Of a DNA stretch of 64,000 nt, positions 35,534-43,480 are shown piece by piece. Within the stretch, counting starts at the first letter, position 1; every line of letters begins with the position of its first letter. Under the pieces are notes generated by a model. It was not told the origin of the DNA. It searched no databases and was given only the letters and a program-made list of their open reading frames with translations. Made by a program: the position numbers and the translations under genes. Source of the DNA: Nonomuraea endophytica (GTDB lineage: Bacteria > Actinomycetota > Actinomycetes > Streptosporangiales > Streptosporangiaceae). The DNA lies in contig NZ_JACHIN010000022.1 of the NCBI RefSeq assembly GCF_014203235.1, positions 94,444 through 158,443 of the forward strand. Reading direction: 5' to 3'.

Positions 35534-36495
35534 GAGCGGGGTTCCTTTCGGATGACCAGGGAGGGGGTGAGCAGCACGTGCGCCGCGGCCGGCCGGCCGG
35601 ACAGGCGGCCGGTGAGCAGGTCGACGCAGTGCGCGGCCGCCTCGGCGAGTGGCTGGCCGAGGCTGGTGAGGCCGACGGCGGCGGCGACCGGGGTGTCGTC
35701 GAAGCCGACCACGGCCGGCAGGACCTGAAGGGCGCCGAGCGCCACGGAGTCGCTGACGCAGACCAGGGCGGTCGCGCCGCGCCCGGTCAGCTCCCGCGCC
35801 GCCGCCTGGCCCTGGGCGCTGGAGCCGTCGGTCTCCAGCGTGAGGCCGGCGTCGAGCCCTTCGGCGGCCAGCGTCCTGGACCAGCCGGCCTTCCGGTCGT
35901 CGCCGACGCCCGAGCCCGCCTCCCAGCCGATGAAGCCGATCCGGCGGTGGCCCTCGCCGAGCAGGTGGCGGGTGGCGGACTCGGTCCCGGCGGCGCCGTC
36001 CACGTCCACCCAGGGGTGGCCGGCCGCCGGCGCGCCCCACGGCCGGCCGAAGGTGACGAACGGCAGGTCGCGCTCGGCCAGCCAGGAGGCACGCGGGTCG
36101 CCGTGGTGGGTGCTGGTCAGCACGAACCCGTCGGGCTCGAACTCGCCCAGCAGCTGATCGATCGTGGCGATCTCGGCGCGGTCGTCGCCGGCGGCGTAGA
36201 GCAGCACGCGGTAGCCGGATCTGGCCGCCGACTCGGTGAGGCCGTGCAGGAAACGGTCGAAGACGTTCATGCCATCCTGCGTCGTCTCGATCCGCACGGC
36301 CAGCAGCCGCGAGCGTCCGGTCCGCATCTGCCGGGCCGCCGCGCTCACCCGGTAGCCGAGGGTCTCCACGGCGGCGAGCACCCGCTGCCGTGTCCCCTCC
36401 TTGACCACTTCGGGGGAGTTGAGCACGTTCGACACCGTCTGGCGGGACACGTTGGCATGACGGGCCACGTCGGCGATCGTCACCTTTTCCGCCAT
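35530..36495 (-). CDS. LacI-family repressor of the sugar importer
   Basis: A 321-residue regulator. Residues 1-60 are the LacI DNA-binding domain (VTIADVARHANVSRQTVSNV then LNSPEVVKEGTRQRV and the hinge helix region YRVSAAARQMRTGR). The rest is the periplasmic-binding-protein-like sugar sensor. It is the first gene of the operon with the importer, and stands head-to-head with the debranching-type enzyme gene; the two operators between them would let it control both. Confidence 0.93.
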   Translation of the reverse strand: MAEKVTIADVARHANVSRQTVSNVLNSPEVVKEGTRQRVLAAVETLGYRVSAAARQMRTGRSRLLAVRIETTQDGMNVFDRFLHGLTESAARSGYRVLLYAAGDDRAEIATIDQLLGEFEPDGFVLTSTHHGDPRASWLAERDLPFVTFGRPWGAPAAGHPWVDVDGAAGTESATRHLLGEGHRRIGFIGWEAGSGVGDDRKAGWSRTLAAEGLDAGLTLETDGSSAQGQAAARELTGRGATALVCVSDSVALGALQVLPAVVGFDDTPVAAAVGLTSLGQPLAEAAAHCVDLLTGRLSGRPAAAHVLLTPSLVIRKEPRS

Positions 36496-36513
36496 TTACG
36501 ACCTTTCTAAGGG

Positions 36514-36556
36514 TTTGATCGATCTAAAAGCTGTGTGACAGGATTAGATCGTTCAA
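36514..36556. promoter_or_regulatory. Twin LacI-type operators between lacI and the debranching-type gene
   Basis: TTTGATCGATCTAAA (36514-36528) and TTAGATCGTTCAA (36544-36556) are near-palindromic and related to each other in opposite orientation; their centres are about 30 bp (three DNA turns) apart. The region is the only AT-rich patch of the 89-base divergent intergenic space. This fits two dimers of the LacI protein on one DNA face. Confidence 0.75.
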
Positions 36557-36584
36557 GTAAACGGAGTGTCAAGGGGTCATCACC

Positions 36585-38612
36585 GTGCACGACCACCGCC
36601 TGCAACCGCTACTGCACGACCTCGTCAGCACCGTCCTGGCCCCGACGAGCGCGCTCAGCGGGGCGGACGGCCAGATCCGGCCCGCCGGAGTGCAGGGGCT
36701 CTTCCACGCCGACGCCCGCGTGCTCTCGCGGGTCACGCTGGAGATCGACGGGCGCGAACCGGAGCCGATCGGCCACGCCGTACCGGCCTCCGGGCTCGCC
36801 CGCTTCGTCTCCCTGGCCCGATGGCTGGGCGACCGCGAAGCCGACCCCACCGTGCGGGTCGAGCGCGTGCGCCGGGTCACGCCGGGCGCGATGGCCGAGG
36901 AGATCACGATCGCCTCCACGGCGTCCGTCCCCTTCACCTGTACGGTCACCGTCACCTTGGCCAGCGACTTCGCTCCCATCGAGGTGGTGAAGTCGGGCGG
37001 CGGCGCCGTACCCCTGAAACCCGAGACCAACGGCGGCGAACTGCTCTGGCGCGCCGGCGACGCCCACGTCACCGTCACCTCTGCGGACGGCGAGCGGACC
37101 GAGGCGGGACCGCGGTGGGAGGTGACGCTCGCGCCCGGCGAGCGGCGCACGCTGCGGTGGAACGCCGCCGTCACCGACCCGCGAGCGGTCGTGGCCGCCC
37201 CGGCGGGCCCGCGCGAGTGGAGCAGGCCGGAGATCGAGGCCGACGACGCCCGGCTGGTACGGCTGGCCCGCCAGTCGCTCGACGACCTGGAGTCGCTGCG
37301 GCTCACCGTGACCGGGGCGCCCGGCGAGACGTTCCTGGGCGCGGGCGTGCCGTGGTTCCTGACGCTGTTCGGCAGGGACAGCATCTGGGCCGCGCGCATG
37401 ATGCTGCCCCTGGGCACCTCCCTGGCGGCGGGCACGCTGCGCGTCCTGGCCCGCCTCCAGGGAGCCAAGACCGACCCCGCCACCGGCGAGGCGCCCGGCA
37501 AGATCATGCACGAGCTGCGCAGGCACGCGTTCGTCCTCGACAGCGGACTGCGCCTGCCGCCCACCTACTACGGCACCATCGACGCCACCCCGCTCTGGAT
37601 CGCCCTGCTGCACGACGCCTGGCGCTGGGGCCTGCCGGAGGCCGAGGTGGCCGACCTGCTGCCCGCCCTGGAGGCCGCGCTCGGCTGGCTGGCCGACGAC
37701 GGTGACGCCGACGGCGACGGGTTCCTGGAGTACCTGGACAGCGGTGGCCGCGGCCTGGCCAACCAGGGATGGAAGGACTCCGGCGACGCCGTCCGCTTCC
37801 GCGACGGCGCGCGGGCCGAGCCGCCGATCGCCCTCGCCGAGGTCCAGGGGTACGCGCACGAGGCGGCCCTGGCCGGGGCGGCGCTGCTGGAGGCGTTCGG
37901 ACGGCCCGGCGCCGAGCGGTGGCGGGACTACGCCGGGCGGCTGGCCGGGCGGTTCCGCGAGCGGTTCTGGGTGGAGGGCGGCTATCCTGCGCTCGCCCTC
38001 GACCGCGACAAGCGCCCGGTCGACGCGTTGACCAGCAACATCGGGCACCTCCTCGGCACCGGCATCCTGACGCCCGGCGAAGAGCTGCGGATCGCGCGGA
38101 CGCTTGCCGATCCCGCCATGTCGGGTGGGTTCGGCCTGCGTACGATGTCGGCGGCGGACGGGGGGTTCAGTCCGTTGTCCTACCACTGCGGCTCCATCTG
38201 GACGCATGACACCGCTATCGTCATCGCCGGTCTGGCCCGGGGCGGTCATGGGGCGCTCGCCGCGCATCTGGCCGAGGGGCTGCTGGCCGCCGCGGAGACC
38301 TTTGACTACCGGCTGCCCGAGTTGCACGCCGGGGACGAGCGCTCGCTGATGGGGCGGGCGGTGCCGTACCCGGCCGCCTGCCGCCCGCAGGCCTGGTCGG
38401 CGGCGTCCGCCCTGGCGATCGTCCATGCCGCGGTCGGGCTTTATCCGGATGTGCCGGGTGGGCGGGTGCTGGTCCGGCCGGGGGCGCCGTTGGGGGCGCT
38501 GGCCGTACGGGGGCTCCGGGTGGCCGGGGCCCCTGTGGACGTGACCGTCGACCGCTCGGGCACGGCCCAGGTCACGGGCCTGCCCTCGGGGCTGCGGGTG
38601 GAGGGGCCCTAG
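36585..38612 (+). CDS. Glycogen-debranching-type amylo-alpha-1,6-glucosidase family protein
   Basis: A 675-residue protein with an N-terminal glycogen-debranching (GDE_N-bis) domain (VQGLFHADARVLSRVTLEI ... PFTCTVTVTLASDF) and a C-terminal (alpha/alpha)6 GH63/GH133-like barrel (WFLTLFGRDSIWAARMMLPL, DGDGFLEYLD, QGWKDSGDAVRF, ALTSNIGHLLGTGIL, YHCGSIWTHDTAIVI). It should act inside the cell on imported or stored alpha-glucans. The GTG at 36585 starts VHDHRLQPLLHDLV. It is divergent from the LacI operon, so the substrate is probably the sugar that the importer brings in. Confidence 0.85.
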   Translation: MHDHRLQPLLHDLVSTVLAPTSALSGADGQIRPAGVQGLFHADARVLSRVTLEIDGREPEPIGHAVPASGLARFVSLARWLGDREADPTVRVERVRRVTPGAMAEEITIASTASVPFTCTVTVTLASDFAPIEVVKSGGGAVPLKPETNGGELLWRAGDAHVTVTSADGERTEAGPRWEVTLAPGERRTLRWNAAVTDPRAVVAAPAGPREWSRPEIEADDARLVRLARQSLDDLESLRLTVTGAPGETFLGAGVPWFLTLFGRDSIWAARMMLPLGTSLAAGTLRVLARLQGAKTDPATGEAPGKIMHELRRHAFVLDSGLRLPPTYYGTIDATPLWIALLHDAWRWGLPEAEVADLLPALEAALGWLADDGDADGDGFLEYLDSGGRGLANQGWKDSGDAVRFRDGARAEPPIALAEVQGYAHEAALAGAALLEAFGRPGAERWRDYAGRLAGRFRERFWVEGGYPALALDRDKRPVDALTSNIGHLLGTGILTPGEELRIARTLADPAMSGGFGLRTMSAADGGFSPLSYHCGSIWTHDTAIVIAGLARGGHGALAAHLAEGLLAAAETFDYRLPELHAGDERSLMGRAVPYPAACRPQAWSAASALAIVHAAVGLYPDVPGGRVLVRPGAPLGALAVRGLRVAGAPVDVTVDRSGTAQVTGLPSGLRVEGP

Positions 38613-38627
38613 TTGGCGCTTTGGCTC

Positions 38628-38678
38628 TCCTGGTGGTGCTTTAGTCCTCCTTGCGCGATCCTCCTGGCGGTGCCTTAG
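38628..38678. repeat. Imperfect direct repeat at the ends of two convergent genes
   Basis: TCCTGGTGGTGCTTTAG (38628-38644) and TCCTGGCGGTGCCTTAG (38662-38678) differ at two bases and lie 34 bases apart. The second copy contains the stop codon of the minus-strand VOC gene. Confidence 0.6.
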
Positions 38679-39700
38679 CCCTGCTGGCGGAAGATGATCG
38701 CGGTGCCCAGCGCGGCCTCGGCGGGCACGAAGATCTCGCCGGATCCGGTCTTGCCGATGGGGACGCCGTTGCCGCTCAGGAACCGCTCGGTGGCGGCGAG
38801 GTCGCGTACCGACACCGCGTAGGCGACGAACGCCGGGAGAGCCGGTGGGCGCTCGCCGGGCAGCAGCCCGGGGAGCGCCGAAGCGGGCACGATCCTGACA
38901 CCCGCCCAGCCGTCGTAACGACGCCGCACCGAGCCCACCTCCTGGTCCGCTTCCTGGCCGCCTTCCCGGTCGCCTCCCGGGTCCGCTCCCTGATCGCCTT
39001 CCTGGTCGCCTTCCAAGTCTGCTCCCTGGGCGCCGCCCTGGCCGCCTCCCTGGCTGGCTGCCTGGTCGGCTTCACGGTCGCCTTCTTGGTCGGCTTCTTG
39101 GTCGGTTTCTTCGTCGGGGACGCACAGGACGCACTCCACCAGCCCGATCGCGCCGTTGGCATGCTCGACGGGCAGGGCGGCGGAGTCAGGGGTGTTCTCG
39201 GCGAACCCGATCCTGCCCTCCGGCAGCGGCCCGGAGATCTCCAGGTAGCGGGCGGGCTCCATCGCGGTGCCCGTGGCGGTCTCGACCGGGCGCTGGATGG
39301 CGTGCACCCCACCGTGCCCGACACCGTCGGCGGTCAGCCGCGCGGCGACCGCGTCCAGGTCGGAGGTGTCGGCGATCACGATGTGCAACCCCTCGAACCG
39401 CTCCAGGAAACCGGCGATGGCCGCGGACGTGGCGCGGATGGCCGCCACCAGGGCGGGCAGCCTGTCCTCCGGCACCCGCAGCGGGATCGGCCGCGCCTCA
39501 CCGGGCACGCCGTCGAGCACCGCCACCAGCTCCACGAACCCGTCGCCGAGGTAGACGTGCGCGTTCGCCACCCCGAACGGCTGCTCGACACCGGGCAGCA
39601 CGGGATAGGCGGGCGGCGCCACCGTGAACCCGAGCCGCCGGTAAAGCCGCGCCGCCCCCTCCATGTCGCCGACGACATGCCCCACGTGATGCAGACCCAC
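38675..39700 (-). CDS. VOC-family (glyoxalase-like) protein with acidic tetrapeptide-repeat insert
   Basis: A 341-residue vicinal-oxygen-chelate protein. The N part (MGLHHVGHVVGDMEGAARLY ... FVELVAVLDGVPGEARPIPL) has the first metal His (LHHVGH) and the strand with Glu; the C part (WAGVRIVPASALPGLL ... AVSVRDLAATERFLSGNGVP) ends in a glyoxalase-like half. Between them is an insert of ~60 residues (DQEA, DQEG, DREA-like units, later GGQG/ADLEG) coded by a 12-bp repeat. Without it the protein is the normal ~280 residues. GTG 39700 follows AAAGGAGG closely. Function unknown. Confidence 0.82.
   Translation of the reverse strand: MGLHHVGHVVGDMEGAARLYRRLGFTVAPPAYPVLPGVEQPFGVANAHVYLGDGFVELVAVLDGVPGEARPIPLRVPEDRLPALVAAIRATSAAIAGFLERFEGLHIVIADTSDLDAVAARLTADGVGHGGVHAIQRPVETATGTAMEPARYLEISGPLPEGRIGFAENTPDSAALPVEHANGAIGLVECVLCVPDEETDQEADQEGDREADQAASQGGGQGGAQGADLEGDQEGDQGADPGGDREGGQEADQEVGSVRRRYDGWAGVRIVPASALPGLLPGERPPALPAFVAYAVSVRDLAATERFLSGNGVPIGKTGSGEIFVPAEAALGTAIIFRQQG
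38941..39120. repeat. 12-bp tandem repeat, ~15 units, inside the VOC gene
   Basis: Fourteen clear units and one weak unit of 12 bases (consensus on + strand CCTGGTCGCCTT), 180 bp, no indels. Coding strand is minus: acidic/Gln/Gly tetrapeptides. The length and unit number equal those of the array at 18203-18382, and both consensus units share CTGGTCG. Confidence 0.93.
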
Positions 39701-39711
39701 GGCACACCTCC

Positions 39712-39731
39712 TTTAGGAGCCAACTCCTAAA
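39712..39731. promoter_or_regulatory. Palindromic operator candidate upstream of the VOC gene
   Basis: Perfect inverted repeat TTTAGGAG-CCAA-CTCCTAAA directly upstream of the GGAGG ribosome site and GTG start of the minus-strand VOC gene. It lies between that gene and the PEP-mutase-like gene (stop at 39746). Its symmetry and place suggest a repressor site. Confidence 0.65.
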
Positions 39732-39745
39732 TGAGAGTACACCGT

Positions 39746-40531
39746 CTATTTGTAGAGAGCATTCATCTTGTCGTACGGCAGGCCGTCCCCGGTGGCGTCG
39801 TACCCGCCCTTCTCCAGCAGTTCCGTGGCCGCCCTCGCGGCCAGCGCGTACGCGGCCTGCGCGATCGCCGAGCCCAGGCTCACCCGCACCACCCCGGCCG
39901 AGGCGAACTCCGGCACCCCCGGCGCCCCCGCCCACGCCATCACCGCGACCGGCAGCGGCCCGGCCGACAGCTCGGCGAGCGCCGCCAGATCGACCAGCCC
40001 GGGGACGAACAGGCTGTCGGCCCCGGCCGCCGCATAGGCCTCCGCGCGCCGCTTCACCTCGTCGAGCTGCCCGCTGCCCGCGAGATAGACGTCCGTCCGC
40101 GCGTTGATCCACACCGGCACGCCCAGCCGGTCGGCGGCGGCACGGGCGGCGGCCAGCCGTCCGGCCTGCTCGGCGGGGTCGAGCATCCCGCTGGCCAGGC
40201 GGTCCTCGATGTTCACCCCGACCGCCCCGGCCTGCACGACGGCGGTCACGGTCGCCTCGACCGAGTCGTACCCGGCCTCGATGTCGGCCGACACCGGCAC
40301 CTCGACCGCCGCCACGATCCGCTCGACCACCGCGGCCACCCGGTCGGCGCCCAGGTCCGCGCCGTCGGCGAACCCGAGCGACCAGGCCACCCCGGCGCTC
40401 GTCGTCGCGATGGCCCGGGCCCCCGCCGCGGCGATCGCCACGGCCGAGCCCACGTCCCAGGCGTTGGGCAGCAGCAGCGGATCGCCCGGACGGTGCAGGG
40501 CGGCGAAGATCTCAGCCTTGGAACTCGTCAT
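39746..40531 (-). CDS. Isocitrate lyase/PEP mutase family protein
   Basis: A 261-residue TIM-barrel protein of the PEP mutase/2-methylisocitrate lyase-like group. Motifs are LLLPNAWDVGSAVAIAAAG, the SADIEAGYDSVEATVTAV metal region (Asp, Glu) and VNIEDRLASG; the usual nucleophile cysteine of isocitrate lyase (KKCGH) is missing, as in oxaloacetate-hydrolase/phosphonate-type members. Probably cleaves or forms a C-C or P-C bond in a small acid; the substrate is unknown. It is followed by the VOC gene on the same strand. Confidence 0.88.
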   Translation of the reverse strand: MTSSKAEIFAALHRPGDPLLLPNAWDVGSAVAIAAAGARAIATTSAGVAWSLGFADGADLGADRVAAVVERIVAAVEVPVSADIEAGYDSVEATVTAVVQAGAVGVNIEDRLASGMLDPAEQAGRLAAARAAADRLGVPVWINARTDVYLAGSGQLDEVKRRAEAYAAAGADSLFVPGLVDLAALAELSAGPLPVAVMAWAGAPGVPEFASAGVVRVSLGSAIAQAAYALAARAATELLEKGGYDATGDGLPYDKMNALYK

Positions 40532-40648
40532 GAGGCCGACAGTACGCGGGAGGCGTGGCCGCTCACCGGCCGGATTCGGACATCATCCCCCGGGGGATGG
40601 CCGAATATGACCGGAGAGGCCGGCCGCGCGTGCCGTACACCATGAGGC

Positions 40649-41260
40649 ATGGACCAGCTCGACCTCTTCGCGCAGCAGGCGCCGAGCCTCGACCGCGCGT
40701 TCGCGACCGCCCGCCGCGTCCGGCTGGACGAGACCTCCTGGGTGGAGCACGTGCCCGCCTGGCTGACCGGCAGCGACCAGTTGCTGCGGGCGCTCATCGC
40801 GGGCGCGGCGTGGGAGCAGCGGCTGCGGCGCATCGCCGACCGCATGATGGTGGAGCCCCGGCTGACCGCCGAGTACCCCGACCTCGCCGACGCCCCCCAC
40901 GAGCTCCTGCGTACGGCCGCCGCCGTCCTGTCGGCCCATTACGGCGTGCCGTACGACGGCCTGTGGATCAACTTCTACCGCGACCACCACGACAGCACCG
41001 GCTGGCACGGCGACTGGGCCACGTGCCGGCGCGAACTCTGCGTGGTCCCGGTCCTGAGCCTGGGCGCGACCAGGCGCTTCCTCCTGAAGCCGCGCACCGG
41101 AGGACGCAGCGTCGCGCTGACCCCCGCCGCCGGCGACCTGATCGTGATGGGCGGCCGCTGCCAGCGCGACTGGCGGCACAGCGTCCCCAAGCAGACCACC
41201 CCGTCCGGCCCCCGCGTCAGCGTGAACTTCTCCAGCCGCCTCCAGTTTCAGCGCTCCTAG
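40649..41260 (+). CDS. AlkB-like 2-oxoglutarate/Fe(II) dioxygenase
   Basis: A 203-residue repair-type dioxygenase. The iron triad is H-x-D in TGWHGDWA and His in DWRHSVPKQ; the 2-oxoglutarate Arg and last strand are in GPRVSVNFSSRLQF; NFYRDHHDSTGWH is the substrate-lid motif. AlkB enzymes remove methyl groups from N1-A/N3-C in DNA and also RNA. It stands 85 bases upstream of rtcB in the same direction, and this pairing suggests a role in RNA repair (inference). Confidence 0.92.
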   Translation: MDQLDLFAQQAPSLDRAFATARRVRLDETSWVEHVPAWLTGSDQLLRALIAGAAWEQRLRRIADRMMVEPRLTAEYPDLADAPHELLRTAAAVLSAHYGVPYDGLWINFYRDHHDSTGWHGDWATCRRELCVVPVLSLGATRRFLLKPRTGGRSVALTPAAGDLIVMGGRCQRDWRHSVPKQTTPSGPRVSVNFSSRLQFQRS

Positions 41261-41345
41261 GAGGCGTTAAATGGGTTGCCCGGGGTGGTGTCCTTCTGGC
41301 GTCATTGATCACGTTCGGGATGTGCCCGGGAGGAGGCGATACGAG

Positions 41346-42533
41346 ATGACGTACAACGAGGTGACCGGCACCCGTCGGCCGATCAGGATGTGGGCGGAGC
41401 CCGAGTCCGTCGACCCGCAGGCCATGCAGCAGCTGCGCAACGTGGCGAACCTGGAGTGGGTCCACGGTGTCGCCGTCATGCCGGACGTGCACCACGGCAA
41501 GGGCGCGACGGTGGGCTCGGTCGTCGCGATGAAGGACGCCGTCTCCCCGGCCGCGGTCGGGGTGGACATCGGCTGCGGGATGACCGCGGTCAAGACGTCC
41601 TACAAGAGCTCGCAGCTGCCCGACAACCTGGCGTACCTGCGCGGGAAGCTGGAGCGGGCGGTGCCCGTCGGCTTCGGCCACCACAAGCTGCCGGTCGACC
41701 CGGACAAGGTCCGGGGGCTGAAGACGTCCGGGTGGGAGGCCTTCTGGAAGGGCTTCGACGAGCTCGCGACGCAGGTGCGCGCCCGCAGGGAGCGCGCCGA
41801 GGTGCAGATGGGCACGCTCGGCGGCGGCAACCACTTCCTGGAGGTCTGCGCGGACGACGAGCAGTACGTCTGGGTGGTGCTGCACTCCGGCTCGCGCAAC
41901 ATCGGCAAGGAACTGGCCGAGCACCACATCGGCGTCGCCCGCGGCCTGTCGCACAACCAGGGCCTGGTCGACCGCGACCTGGCGGTCTTCCTCGGCAGCA
42001 CGCCGGAGATGGACGCCTACCGCCGTGACCTGTTCTGGGCCCAGGACTACGCCCGCCGCAACCGCGCGGTCATGATGGGCCTGGTCTGCGACGTCCTCTC
42101 CCGCCACCTGCCGGACATCACCTACGACCAGCCCATCTCCTGCCACCACAACTACGTGGCCGAGGAGAGGTACGACGGGGTGGACGTGCTGGTCACCCGC
42201 AAGGGCGCGATCCGGGCGGGCAGCGGAGACCTGGGCATCATCCCCGGTTCGATGGCCACGGGCACCTACATCGTGAAGGGGCTCGGGAACGCGGCGGCGT
42301 TCAACTCGGCCTCGCACGGCGCGGGGCGCAAGATGAGCCGGACCAAGGCGAAGAAGACCTTCACCGTGAAGGACCTTCAGGAGCAGACGTTCGGGGTGGA
42401 GTGCCGCAAGGACGCGGGCATCGTGGACGAGATCCCGGGGGCCTACAAGGACCTGGAGGCGGTCATGGCGGCCCAGACCGACCTGGTGCAGGTGGTCGCG
42501 CACCTGCGTCAGCTCATCTGCGTCAAGGGGTGA
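41346..42533 (+). CDS. rtcB: RtcB RNA ligase
   Basis: A 395-residue GTP-dependent ligase that joins 2',3'-cyclic phosphate or 3'-phosphate ends to 5'-OH RNA ends. Metal and guanylate-site residues are visible: VMPDVHHGKGATVGSV, Cys in VGVDIGCGMTAV, GGGNHFLEV, LHSGSRNIG, SCHHNYVAEE, and the His in NSASHGAGRKMSR that becomes guanylated. ATG 41346 has AGGAGG 10 bases upstream (41330-41335). No archease gene is seen here. The length is typical of the bacterial short RtcB group. Confidence 0.95.
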   Translation: MTYNEVTGTRRPIRMWAEPESVDPQAMQQLRNVANLEWVHGVAVMPDVHHGKGATVGSVVAMKDAVSPAAVGVDIGCGMTAVKTSYKSSQLPDNLAYLRGKLERAVPVGFGHHKLPVDPDKVRGLKTSGWEAFWKGFDELATQVRARRERAEVQMGTLGGGNHFLEVCADDEQYVWVVLHSGSRNIGKELAEHHIGVARGLSHNQGLVDRDLAVFLGSTPEMDAYRRDLFWAQDYARRNRAVMMGLVCDVLSRHLPDITYDQPISCHHNYVAEERYDGVDVLVTRKGAIRAGSGDLGIIPGSMATGTYIVKGLGNAAAFNSASHGAGRKMSRTKAKKTFTVKDLQEQTFGVECRKDAGIVDEIPGAYKDLEAVMAAQTDLVQVVAHLRQLICVKG

Positions 42534-42542
42534 CGATCCGAA

Positions 42543-42566
42543 ATTCTCTGACTAAAGTCAGAGAAT
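42543..42566. promoter_or_regulatory. Perfect palindrome overlapping the start of the MarR-GNAT gene
   Basis: ATTCTCTGAC-TAAA-GTCAGAGAAT, 10-bp arms with a 4-base spacer, beginning 9 bases after the rtcB stop. Its last bases form the ATG at 42565. No ribosome site is present, so translation may be leaderless, or start at the ATG 42574. It is a likely auto-operator for the MarR domain. Confidence 0.8.
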
Positions 42567-43470
42567 GGATGGGATGCTCGTCGAGCGCGTGCGGCGCTTC
42601 AACCGCACCGTCACCCAGCGCGTCGGCGCCCTGGAGGACGCCTTCCTCACCAGAGGGCGTCCGCTCGGGCAGGCCAGGGTGCTGTGGGAGATCGGGGCGG
42701 CGGGCAGTGAGGTACGCCTGCTGCGCGCCCGCCTCGACCTCGACTCCGGATACCTGAGCCGGATCCTGCGCGCCCTGGAGAGCGACGGGCTGGTGGTCGT
42801 CGAGAGCGACGCGGGCGACGCGCGGGTACGCCGGGCCCGGCTCACCGAGCGGGGGCGAGCCGAGCGGGCCGAGCTCGACCGGCGCTCCGACGAGCAGGCC
42901 GAGTCGATCCTGCGGCCGCTCGACCACGGCCAGCGCACGCGGCTCGTCGCCGCCATGACCGAGGTCGAACGGCTGCTGATCGCCTCCATGGTCGAGGTGG
43001 CCGTGACCGACCCGCGCCACCCCGACGCCCGCCACAGCCTGGGCGAGTACTTCGCCGAACTGGGCAGGCGCTTCCCCGAGGGGTTCGATCCCGCCCGCGG
43101 GATCGCGGCGGGGGAGCGGGAGCTCACGCTGCCCAGGGGGCTGATCCTGGTGGCCACGCTCCACGCCGATCCGGTCGGCTGCGGGGCGCTGAAGTTCCAT
43201 GGCGACAGCGCGCACCTCAAGCGGATGTGGGTGGCGCCGGCCGTACGCGGGCTGGGGCTGGGACGGAGGCTGCTGGCCGAGCTGGAGGCGCGCGCGGCCG
43301 AGCACGGCGCGGCGACGGTCCGGCTGGAGACGCACGCCGCCCTCGCCGAGGCCAAGCGGCTCTACCAGACGGCCGGATACACCGAGGTGAGCCGCTTCAA
43401 CGAGGAGCCCTATGCCCACCATTGGTTTGAGAAGACCCTGAACGCCGATGCGCCGGCGGACGTGCCGTAG
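42565..43470 (+). CDS. MarR-GNAT fusion protein (regulator with acetyltransferase domain)
   Basis: A 301-residue fusion. Residues ~1-145 are a MarR winged helix (LGQARVLWEIGAAGSEVRLL, LDLDSGYLSRILRALESDGL, RVRRARLTERGRAE). Residues ~165-290 are a GNAT acetyltransferase with acetyl-CoA loop VAPAVRGLGLGRRLLAELEA and ETHAALAEAKRLYQTAGYTE. Such fusions are common in actinobacteria; they may acetylate the ligand that also binds the MarR domain. It lies 31 bases after rtcB and 10 bases before moaA. Confidence 0.92.
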   Translation: MDGMLVERVRRFNRTVTQRVGALEDAFLTRGRPLGQARVLWEIGAAGSEVRLLRARLDLDSGYLSRILRALESDGLVVVESDAGDARVRRARLTERGRAERAELDRRSDEQAESILRPLDHGQRTRLVAAMTEVERLLIASMVEVAVTDPRHPDARHSLGEYFAELGRRFPEGFDPARGIAAGERELTLPRGLILVATLHADPVGCGALKFHGDSAHLKRMWVAPAVRGLGLGRRLLAELEARAAEHGAATVRLETHAALAEAKRLYQTAGYTEVSRFNEEPYAHHWFEKTLNADAPADVP

Positions 43471-43480
43471 GGTGTGCCAC

